Under the pieces are notes generated by a model. The model ran no database searches and was not told the DNA's origin. It saw only the letters and a list, made by a program, of their open reading frames with translations. A stretch of 40,000 bases of DNA from Verrucomicrobiota bacterium (GTDB taxonomy: Bacteria; Verrucomicrobiota; Verrucomicrobiia; Opitutales; Coraliomargaritaceae): positions 1-40,000 of the forward strand of contig JAACDB010000002.1 in the NCBI GenBank assembly GCA_009937095.1, in the 5' to 3' direction. Positions 28,017 to 40,000 of the stretch are shown piece by piece; within the stretch, counting starts at the first letter, position 1, and each line of letters opens with the position of its first letter. Both the position numbers and the translations under genes were made by a program.

Positions 28017-29381
28017 ATGGCAAATCATTGGCTAGTCGAGCGCATCTTTGAATTCGGTGACCGGGCCTGCTTTGTGCAGGGCCAACAAGCCAGTACTTAT
28101 GCCGACCTTGCTGGTGAAATTGCCCGGTTCCGGAGTTTTTTCCAAAAACAAAAAATAGCCCCTGGCGCAATTGTGGCATTGGAAGCCGACTATTCACTAA
28201 AAGCCGTGGCAGCCCTGCTGGCCCTCTTTGAGCATAAGGCCATTGCCGCGCCCATCACAACAACCTCAAAGGCCGAAACTGAATCGCGCATCCGAGAAGC
28301 CAATGCCTGCTGGCGTCTGACCCTTTCCGAAGGGGACTCAAGCCCGAAGCTTCAATCCATTGAACCCCAAAGCCCGCCCCATCAGCTCGTCACGCAACTC
28401 ACCGAACTCAACCACCCCGGGCTTATTCTTTTCAGCAGCGGTAGCACAGGCACTCCAAAAGCGATGATCCATGATGCCCACCGCCTACTTGAACCCTTTT
28501 CCAAAAAACGTACCCGGCGTCTCAGCATCCTTATCTTCTTACTCTTTGATCATATCGGCGGGCTCAATACTCTTTTCAACGGACTCGCCAGTGGCGCAAA
28601 AATTGTAATTCCAGCTTCCCGAGAAGCCCATACCGTTGCGCAGGCCATTGAGGCGCATAAAGTGAAGTTACTCCCGGCATCACCCACCTTTCTCAATCTT
28701 TTACTGATCAGCGGAGCGCACGAAAAGCATGACCTCAGTAGCCTGCGTTTCATTACCTACGGCACCGAACCCATGCCCCAAAGCCTTCTCAAGCGCCTGA
28801 AAGCCGCCCTACCGGACGCTAACTTTATTCAAACTTTTGGCACCAGCGAAACCGGCATCTCGCAAACAGTCAGTCGCGCCTCCAGTAGCACACAAATTAA
28901 AATTGATGACCCCGACACTGAATTTAAGATTGTTGACGGTGAACTCTGGTTGCGCTCCCGCAGCCAAATCCTCGGCTATCTGAACCACGAAATGTCGCGC
29001 TTTACCCCCGATGGTTGGTTCAAAACCGGCGATACCGTTGTGGAGTCCGGCGACGGCTTTTTGACCCTTACCGGTCGTCGCGAAGATCTCATCAATGTAG
29101 GCGGCGAAAAAGTCACTCCTTCAGAAGTAGAAAGTGTTCTACTGGAAATTCCAGAGGTTGCCGACTGTCTGGTATTTGGAGAAAGCAATGCCATTACCGG
29201 GCAAAACGTTGCGGCTCAAATTATTCCTAAAAATACCACCGACCTGCGTGCGCTGAAACGCCGCATCAAAAATCATTGCCGGGAATCACTCGCCCCGTAC
29301 AAAATTCCCGCCCGAATTACCTTCCCCGAAAAAGCCCTTTTTAGCAGTCGCTTCAAAAAAAGCAGAACTCCCATAGCTTGA
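28017..29381 (+). CDS. Acyl-AMP ligase (ANL superfamily, AMP-binding)
   Basis: A 454-residue adenylate-forming enzyme, shorter than typical acyl-CoA synthetases (about 500-550). The P-loop SSGSTGTPK is at residues 140-148, followed by TFGTSETG, the DGWFKTGD aspartate motif, GRREDLINVGGEKV (hinge), and a C-terminal basic SSRFKKSR that replaces the usual PRTxxGK lysine loop. It probably activates a carboxylic acid for transfer to the neighbouring ACP. The acid cannot be read from the sequence. Last gene of the plus-strand arm. Confidence 0.86.
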   Translation: MANHWLVERIFEFGDRACFVQGQQASTYADLAGEIARFRSFFQKQKIAPGAIVALEADYSLKAVAALLALFEHKAIAAPITTTSKAETESRIREANACWRLTLSEGDSSPKLQSIEPQSPPHQLVTQLTELNHPGLILFSSGSTGTPKAMIHDAHRLLEPFSKKRTRRLSILIFLLFDHIGGLNTLFNGLASGAKIVIPASREAHTVAQAIEAHKVKLLPASPTFLNLLLISGAHEKHDLSSLRFITYGTEPMPQSLLKRLKAALPDANFIQTFGTSETGISQTVSRASSSTQIKIDDPDTEFKIVDGELWLRSRSQILGYLNHEMSRFTPDGWFKTGDTVVESGDGFLTLTGRREDLINVGGEKVTPSEVESVLLEIPEVADCLVFGESNAITGQNVAAQIIPKNTTDLRALKRRIKNHCRESLAPYKIPARITFPEKALFSSRFKKSRTPIA

Positions 29382-29542
29382 GTTTTGCCATCAAGACCGT
29401 AGTTCAAGCTCTCAAAAGGGAATAATTAAACCACTTTTCATCAAAAAGCTCGCTTTACAAATGGCCCCATAAATGCTTTTGCTTAAGGCAATAGAGATTG
29501 CTCTTCATCAAATAGCCCAACCCTAATAGAAAGGATATTACC

Positions 29543-29992
29543 TTGGATCTTAAAATCATAAAACAAGTTATCGACTTAATGAAACGCTCGGAACTCAGCG
29601 AGTTCGAGCTGGAAGAAGAGGGCTTTAAACTACGCCTTTCCCGTAAGAACGGTGAGACCGCCACCCAAATCCTACAGGCCGCACCCGCCGCCGCACCGGC
29701 TCCAGCCCCAGCAGCAGCCGCACCTGAAAACGCAGCACCCGCTGAGGAAGTAGGCGTCAGTCTTGTGAAATCTCCCATGGTAGGCACCTTCTATCGCTCA
29801 CCCTCTCCCGATAGCCCTGCCTTTGTAGATGTCGGCGCAAAAATCTCTGATGACAGCGTGGTTTGCATCATTGAAGCCATGAAGGTCATGAATGAAATTC
29901 AAGCCGAGACCAAGGGCACCATCATCGAAATTCTTGTTGAAAACGGTGATTCCATTGAATTCGGGCAACCCCTCTTCAAGGTCAAAAAGTAA
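29543..29992 (+). CDS. accB: Biotin carboxyl carrier protein of acetyl-CoA carboxylase
   Basis: AccB carries the biotin that shuttles CO2 between biotin carboxylase and carboxyltransferase in the first step of fatty acid synthesis. The 149-residue protein has the usual N-terminal helix ([20 protein letters not shown]), an Ala/Pro linker at about residues 50-70, and the biotinyl domain with the biotinylated lysine in EAMKVMNE. The start codon is TTG at 29543, supported by AAAGGA seven bases upstream (29530-29535) and by the family N-terminus. It is followed by accC after 22 bp. Confidence 0.96.
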   Translation: MDLKIIKQVIDLMKRSELSEFELEEEGFKLRLSRKNGETATQILQAAPAAAPAPAPAAAAPENAAPAEEVGVSLVKSPMVGTFYRSPSPDSPAFVDVGAKISDDSVVCIIEAMKVMNEIQAETKGTIIEILVENGDSIEFGQPLFKVKK

Positions 29993-30014
29993 TCAAGCCT
30001 ACGCTTAAAGCTGC

Positions 30015-31385
30015 ATGATCAAAAAAGTTCTCATCGCCAATCGGGGTGAAATTGCACTCCGTATCGTCCGCGCTTGTAACGAGTTGGGCATAAAAACCCT
30101 CGCCGTTTACTCCCAGGCAGACGAGCAGTCCCTGCACGTGCAACTTGCCGACGAAGCTATTTGCATTGGCCCGCCCCCGGGCAACCAAAGTTACCTCAAA
30201 GGTGACCGCATTATTGCCGCTGCCGAAATTGCAGATGTCGATGCCATTCACCCGGGCTACGGATTCCTTGCGGAAAATGCCGATTTCGCCGAGCAATGCG
30301 AAAAGTGTAATATCAAATTCATTGGACCCAGTTCAGACGCCATCATTAATTTCGGAGACAAAGCCCGCGCCCGTGAAATGGCCGTCAAAGCAAAAGTCCC
30401 CGTCATTCCCGGCAGCGATGGCGTCGTCAGCAACGACAAGGATGCCCTCGTAGTCGCAAAGAAAATCGGCTTTCCCGTCATCATTAAGGCCGTCGCCGGT
30501 GGTGGTGGTAAAGGTATGCGCACCGCTCATAACGCCGTTGCCTTCAAGAAAGAATATACCAACGCCCGCAACGAGGCTGAAAATGCCTTCGGAAACGGCG
30601 AGGTTTACATCGAAAAATTCCTCGAGGCTCCGCGCCATATCGAAATCCAACTGCTCGGCGATCAATTCGGCAACGTCATCCACCTCGGTGAACGCGACTG
30701 CTCCGTTCAGCGCCGACACCAAAAATTGGTCGAGGAAGCGCCCTCCCCCTTCATCAACGACGCTACCCGTAAAAAAATGGGACGCGACGCTGTTAAACTT
30801 GCCAAATCCGTCAAATACGAGGGTGCTGGCACCGTTGAATTCCTCGTCGACGACAAGGGCAATTACTACTTTATCGAGATGAACACCCGCATCCAGGTCG
30901 AACACGGCGTTACCGAAGAAGTAACCGGCATCGACCTCGTCAAGGAACAACTCCTTATCGCCAGCGGCAAAAAACTCAGCTACGAGCAAAAGGAAGTTAA
31001 AATCCTTCGCCATGCCATCGAATGCCGTGTCTGTGCCGAAGATCCCGCCCGTAACTTTGCACCCTGCCCCGGCAATATCGACTTGTACTATTCACCCGGC
31101 GGGCATGGCGTGCGTATTGATTCTCATTGCTACGGCGGTTACACTATCCCGCCCAACTACGACAGCATGATTGCCAAAGTCATTACCTTTGGCCGCACCC
31201 GCGAACTCGCCCTCGACCGCATGGACCGCGCCCTTGGCGAGTACATCATTCGCGGCATTAACACTAATATCAGCTTTGCCCGCGCCATCATCCGCGATCC
31301 TGAATTCCGCAAAGGCAAAGCCACCACCAAGTTTATCGAAGAATTTTTCGATCGGGTCCCCAAGAGCCTTTACACACAGGACTGA
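30015..31385 (+). CDS. accC: Biotin carboxylase of acetyl-CoA carboxylase
   Basis: AccC carboxylates the AccB-bound biotin with bicarbonate and ATP. The 456-residue protein is full length: N-terminal [18 protein letters not shown]-grasp with the glycine loop [10 protein letters not shown] near residues 163-172, [17 protein letters not shown], and the active-site [17 protein letters not shown] segment. It sits between accB and an Asp23-family gene, all in one probable operon. The carboxyltransferase genes accA and accD are not in the window. Confidence 0.98.
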   Translation: MIKKVLIANRGEIALRIVRACNELGIKTLAVYSQADEQSLHVQLADEAICIGPPPGNQSYLKGDRIIAAAEIADVDAIHPGYGFLAENADFAEQCEKCNIKFIGPSSDAIINFGDKARAREMAVKAKVPVIPGSDGVVSNDKDALVVAKKIGFPVIIKAVAGGGGKGMRTAHNAVAFKKEYTNARNEAENAFGNGEVYIEKFLEAPRHIEIQLLGDQFGNVIHLGERDCSVQRRHQKLVEEAPSPFINDATRKKMGRDAVKLAKSVKYEGAGTVEFLVDDKGNYYFIEMNTRIQVEHGVTEEVTGIDLVKEQLLIASGKKLSYEQKEVKILRHAIECRVCAEDPARNFAPCPGNIDLYYSPGGHGVRIDSHCYGGYTIPPNYDSMIAKVITFGRTRELALDRMDRALGEYIIRGINTNISFARAIIRDPEFRKGKATTKFIEEFFDRVPKSLYTQD

Positions 31386-31406
31386 AGCCTCTAACCTTTC
31401 CACATA

Positions 31407-31856
31407 ATGACTAATCATTCCGATTCTACGAGCGAGGCGCACATCCCCACCGTCTCGGAAGAAAACAATTCCCTGGGGGACATTCGTATCAATCACAGCG
31501 TCGTTGCCAATATCGTCCGCCTTGCAGCCCTTGAGGTTTCAGGCGTCGTCTCCGTAGGCGGTGGCTTTGTGGATGGTATTGCAGAAATATTTTCTAAAAA
31601 AGGTGATGAACGCGGTGTTCGCGTCACCGAAGACGAAGTCGGTGACTACAATATCGAAATCCGCGTCATTCTTCGCTTTGGCGTCGAATTGGCATCTGTA
31701 GCGGGTCAAGTCCAGCAACGCATCGCCGAGCAGGTCGAAAAAATGACCAGCAAAAGCACGTCACGCGTCAACGTCATCATCGACGGAGTACGCACTCAAG
31801 AGGAAGCCGACGCTGCCGCAGAAAACGACTGGGAAAGCCAGCCTCACACCGATTAA
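31407..31856 (+). CDS. Asp23/Gls24 (DUF322) family protein
   Basis: A 149-residue cytoplasmic protein with the Asp23 core: [24 protein letters not shown] at about residues 23-46, [23 protein letters not shown], and [13 protein letters not shown]. Family members form membrane-associated assemblies in Gram-positive bacteria, held by the anchor AmaP. The next gene here is AmaP-like. In Bacillus the Asp23-family gene yqhY follows accB-accC in the same way, so this protein may be linked to acetyl-CoA carboxylase control or membrane lipid balance, not to alkaline stress. That link is inference. Confidence 0.9.
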   Translation: MTNHSDSTSEAHIPTVSEENNSLGDIRINHSVVANIVRLAALEVSGVVSVGGGFVDGIAEIFSKKGDERGVRVTEDEVGDYNIEIRVILRFGVELASVAGQVQQRIAEQVEKMTSKSTSRVNVIIDGVRTQEEADAAAENDWESQPHTD

Positions 31857-31871
31857 GGAGGCCCAAACCAA

Positions 31872-32348
31872 ATGTTTGAGAACCTTCTCAACAACTGGGT
31901 TACCTACACCAAAGGTCTTTCTGCTTTAGAACTCTACGGAGGCGCGCTCCTCGCAATCGCCTTCATCTACTTTTTCATGCGCCTCTTCTGCGGTTGCCGC
32001 GCCAAGAGAGTCATTGCCTACAGCACCGAGGGCGGAAAAGTCATCGTCAATCGTTCTGCCATTGTCGAACTCGTCAATTCAGCCTGTGCCCAAATCGAGG
32101 ACGTCAGTAAACCCCGCGTTCGCATCCGCATCCGTGGCGGCATCCCCCATTTTCAAATACGCCTTAAGCTTGCCAGCGGTGGCCGTCTGCGCGCGGTTGA
32201 ATCCAGTCTACAGCAACTCTTGCGCAATGCCCTCACCAATAACCTGGGTATTGAAAAACTGGGTTCCATCGATGTGGTCGCAACCGGCTTCAAAAGCGTC
32301 CGTCTCGTTCAAAGTGTGTCCGACGATCCTCACCCCCCTGCTGAGTAA
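31872..32348 (+). CDS. AmaP-like membrane anchor protein
   Basis: A 158-residue protein with one membrane helix at about residues 20-40 (LYGGALLAIAFIYFFMRLF), a CGCR segment right after it, and a cytoplasmic domain resembling the Asp23-like half of AmaP (KVIVNRSAIVELVNSACAQIE, RVRIRIRGG). The ribosome binding site AAGGAGG, about 10 bp before the ATG, is the strongest in the window. It follows the Asp23 gene by 15 bp, so the pair would be made together as a membrane-tethered complex. The AmaP assignment rests on context and layout. Confidence 0.75.
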   Translation: MFENLLNNWVTYTKGLSALELYGGALLAIAFIYFFMRLFCGCRAKRVIAYSTEGGKVIVNRSAIVELVNSACAQIEDVSKPRVRIRIRGGIPHFQIRLKLASGGRLRAVESSLQQLLRNALTNNLGIEKLGSIDVVATGFKSVRLVQSVSDDPHPPAE

Positions 32349-32381
32349 AAACTGCCCGCTTCGGGGATTCCATTCCGCTGG

Positions 32382-32411
32382 TTGACAAGGTCGCGCTTTA
32401 AGACCAAATAT
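32382..32411 (+). promoter_or_regulatory. Predicted promoter of the glutaredoxin gene
   Basis: TTGACA (32382-32387), an 18-bp spacer and AAATAT (32406-32411). The -10 ends five bases before ATG 32417, so the transcript should begin at the start codon. The only SD-like string (GAGGG) touches the ATG and is too close to function. Confidence 0.42.
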
Positions 32412-32416
32412 GAGGG

Positions 32417-32752
32417 ATGAAGATTATTGCGTATTTAAAACCTACCTGTGGCTGGAGCATGGGCGTGCGTGCCATCATGAAAAAATATCAGCTCGAATAC
32501 GAAGACCGTGATATCATCAACGATGCGAGCCAATACGAGGAAATGGTCACCAAATCGGGTCAACCCCTCTCCCCTTGCGTGGAAATCGACGGTCATATGC
32601 TCGCAGATGTGAGCGGCGAAGAGGTCGAAAACTACATGCTCAGCAACGGCTTAGTCTCTCCGAGCCAAGATGCCCCCGATGCGCCCACCAATGCCCCCTG
32701 TACGGACGAAGAACACGAGGCTATGCGCTCGAAAACCATCCGATTTTTCTAG
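32417..32752 (+). CDS. Glutaredoxin-family protein
   Basis: A 111-residue thioredoxin-fold protein: beta strand MKIIAYLKPT, active site Cys11 in TCGWS (one cysteine, monothiol-like), the cis-proline at LSPCVEIDG near residue 53, and GEEVENYML. A second cysteine sits right after the cis-proline. Residues 85-111 form a charged extension with another cysteine (APCTDEEHEAMRSK). Function is likely thiol-disulfide exchange or Fe-S handling in the cytoplasm. It appears to have its own promoter. Confidence 0.85.
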   Translation: MKIIAYLKPTCGWSMGVRAIMKKYQLEYEDRDIINDASQYEEMVTKSGQPLSPCVEIDGHMLADVSGEEVENYMLSNGLVSPSQDAPDAPTNAPCTDEEHEAMRSKTIRFF

Positions 32753-32829
32753 CTTTTATCAGGGTAGCTGCCGGGTTTCCGGTAATTTTCCTAGACAGCC
32801 CCGCCGGAGCCATTAATTTGTCGGCTCTT

Positions 32830-32857
32830 TTGACTTTAAAGCCGGACTGGCTAAAAC
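32830..32857 (+). promoter_or_regulatory. Possible promoter of gltBD
   Basis: TTGACT (32830-32835), a 16-bp spacer and TAAAAC (32852-32857), giving a leader of about 50 bases before gltB. This is the best match in the 161-bp gap. No riboswitch-like structure was recognised there. Confidence 0.33.
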
Positions 32858-32913
32858 TTTTGAAGTGGCCTGTTTTATGCAGGCCCAACGCACTCTCCCA
32901 ATAATTTCTCTCT

Positions 32914-37563
<4,650 letters not shown>

Positions 37564-37581
37564 TTTCTAACTTCTAATAAC

Positions 37582-39069
<1,488 letters not shown>

Positions 39070-39088
39070 AAGCCTAAGCTCCTCTTTC

Positions 39089-39122
39089 AAAAGCCGCATG
39101 CTTCAAAACCTGCGGCTTTTTT
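39089..39122 (+). terminator. Intrinsic terminator of gltBD
   Basis: AAAAGCCGCA (39089-39098), a 12-base loop, then TGCGGCTTTTTT: a strong stem with a six-T run, 20 bp after the gltD stop. Confidence 0.9.
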
Positions 39123-39123
39123 G
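39105..39123. repeat. 19-bp direct repeat, left copy
   Basis: The right half of the gltBD terminator from loop to T-run plus one base. It recurs exactly at 39544-39562. Confidence 0.85.
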
Positions 39124-39143
39124 GGTAATGAAAAGCATACTAT

Positions 39144-39159
39144 AGTAAATATATTTACT
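39144..39159. promoter_or_regulatory. 16-bp perfect palindrome
   Basis: AGTAAATATATTTACT reads the same on both strands. It lies 30 bp before the broken small gene, near the left end of the AT-rich insert. It could be an operator for that gene or an element end; AT richness weakens the case. Confidence 0.4.
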
Positions 39160-39189
39160 TATTGGACTGATTTACTAATTATTTAATTT

Positions 39190-39462
39190 ATGGAATTAAT
39201 TATAAGTATTGTTGGGTTAATTGTTGGCATTGTGGGTCTTGCGTTTGGTCTCTATCATAACAAACAGAAGCTAAGGATTGAAAGATCAGCGACTCAGCAA
39301 GCATGGTGCATCTTTCAAAGCGCTTATCAGGCTCTCGGTTGGCTCAATAATACGCTTAATGAGTAAGATGAACATGAGCGTGCCGTTCTCCTAAGAATAG
39401 CTCGCACAAGAGCAGAGAATTATTGCACAACTACCATTACTAATCTCTTTATGAAATTATAA
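39190..39462 (+). pseudogene. Small membrane-protein gene interrupted by an in-frame TAA
   Basis: ATG 39190 opens a 58-codon frame with one hydrophobic helix (LIISIVGLIVGIVGLAFGLY) and then a KQKLRIERSATQQAW-type helical tail, ending at TAA 39364-39366. The same frame continues for 31 more codons (DEHERAVLLRIARTRAENY and on) to a second TAA at 39460-39462. The downstream part reads as ordinary helical protein, so a 90-residue gene with a nonsense mutation is the simplest reading. A 58-residue functional product is the alternative. Family not recognised. Codon use is AT-rich, unlike gltD or the channel gene. Confidence 0.6.
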
Positions 39463-39543
39463 AAGAATAACACCAACTTTGATTGATAAGATAATTAATA
39501 AAACAGCAGTAAAGTTATTCAGCGCCACTAGAAATCTGCCCTA

Positions 39544-39562
39544 AAAACCTGCGGCTTTTTTG
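39544..39562. repeat. 19-bp direct repeat, right copy
   Basis: Exact copy of 39105-39123 without the left arm of the terminator hairpin. The two copies bracket a 420-bp AT-rich segment. Confidence 0.85.
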
Positions 39563-39601
39563 TGCGCTTGCCTCCGGGATTGCTTCGGCGAAAATCGGAA
39601 C

Positions 39602-40000
39602 ATGATACAACGCCATGCAGACGGTAGCATTTCCCTCGGTAAACTTGAATTTTTCATTCAGGTACTGATCGTCCTCAACCTCATCGCCTTCGCGGTCGAG
39701 ACCCTGCCAAACCTCAGCGAATCCACCTGCGCCGCCCTGCGAACCTTCGAAGTCGCTAGCGTCCTCATCTTTACGGTCGAATACCTCACCCGCCTTAGCC
39801 TCACCCGTCCCTGGCACCGCTACGCCTTCTCCTTTTTTGGAATCATCGACCTCCTTGCGGTCCTACCCTTCTACATCGTGGTCGGCTTTGACCTGCGCTC
39901 CGCCCGCGCCTTCCGCCTCCTCCGCCTCATCCGCGTCTTTAAACTCACCAAATACAGCGCCGCCATGCAACGCATGAGCCGCGCCTTCGTCATCGCCCGT
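39602..40000 (+). CDS. Voltage-gated ion channel (probable K+ channel), partial
   Basis: The first 133 residues of an ion-transport-domain protein, cut by the window end. Segments S1 (LEFFIQVLIVLNLIAFAVE), S2 (FEVASVLIFTVEYLTRL) and S3 (FFGIIDLLAVLPFYIVV) are followed by an S4 voltage sensor with regularly spaced arginines (RSARAFRLLRLIRVFKLTKY). The pore and selectivity filter lie beyond base 40000, so K+ specificity is inferred from the similarity of S1-S4 to bacterial Kv channels. ATG 39602 is the first start after the repeat. TTGCCT lies 28 bp before a weak -10-like AAAATC-ATG arrangement. Confidence 0.88.
   Translation, partial: MIQRHADGSISLGKLEFFIQVLIVLNLIAFAVETLPNLSESTCAALRTFEVASVLIFTVEYLTRLSLTRPWHRYAFSFFGIIDLLAVLPFYIVVGFDLRSARAFRLLRLIRVFKLTKYSAAMQRMSRAFVIAR

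Noticed and set aside
29378-29416. AGCTTGA/TCAAGCT inverted repeat after the acyl-AMP ligase as a terminator
   Set aside because: The loop is over 20 bases and no T-run follows; the left arm overlaps the stop codon.

Overview
The window is a compact, gene-dense stretch of a chromosome from a Gram-negative bacterium. The envelope genes support this: mpl (murein recycling), kdsB (KDO for LPS), pgsA/pgpA (phosphatidylglycerol), an O-antigen-ligase/polymerase-like protein and an EpsI-type exosortase-associated protein. Together with an Asp23/Gls24-AmaP pair behind accBC and a fused GcvPA-GcvPB glycine dehydrogenase, the content would fit a Verrucomicrobiota (Opitutae-like) genome. That placement is inference from gene content and was not checked by search. 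No tRNA, rRNA, CRISPR array, transposase or integrase was seen.

Layout. 1-8085: mpl (partial), purD with a low-molecular-weight protein tyrosine phosphatase, pgpA/pgsA on the minus strand, coaD with an MFS exporter, panB, then a small membrane protein and an AT-rich island carrying a secreted YHYH-type protein, and a sugar-nucleotidyltransferase-like gene. 8104-12261: divergent glycine cleavage genes (P protein as one fused chain, and T protein; no H or L gene here). 12328-15314: a ketoacyl synthase, an acyl carrier protein and a CrtI-like FAD oxidoreductase, which look like a small specialised lipid or polyene module. 15326-19733: HIT protein, an unrecognised gene, nrdR, trpG, trpB and kdsB, all minus, then a single-domain rhodanese.

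19735-24824 looks like an exopolysaccharide/sorting locus. A membrane adenylate cyclase with a shortened sensor region, a FecR-like secreted protein and a Wzy/O-antigen-ligase protein with TPRs lie on the minus strand, and an EpsI-family protein converges on the next cluster. 24830-29381 is a divergent acyl-assembly cluster: KAS III, ACP and PglD-like acyltransferase one way; a second ACP, a FabG-like reductase and an acyl-AMP ligase the other. The most economical reading is a pathway that builds a short (possibly 3-hydroxy) acyl chain on ACP and moves it to an amino sugar. 29543-32752: accB-accC (acetyl-CoA carboxylase) followed by Asp23 and AmaP-like genes and a glutaredoxin. 32914-39069: gltB-gltD (NADPH glutamate synthase) ending in a strong terminator. 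39124-39543 is an AT-rich insert bounded by a 19-bp direct repeat and holding a broken small membrane-protein gene. The window ends inside a voltage-gated ion channel gene.

Two features run across the window. Operon-internal starts are often coupled (ATGA or TAATG overlaps at pgsA/pgpA, coaD/MFS, wzy/fecR-like and ACP/fabG). Several first genes have a sigma70-like promoter so close to the start codon that their mRNAs would be leaderless or nearly so (panB, YHYH gene, nucleotidyltransferase, ketoacyl synthase, glutaredoxin).
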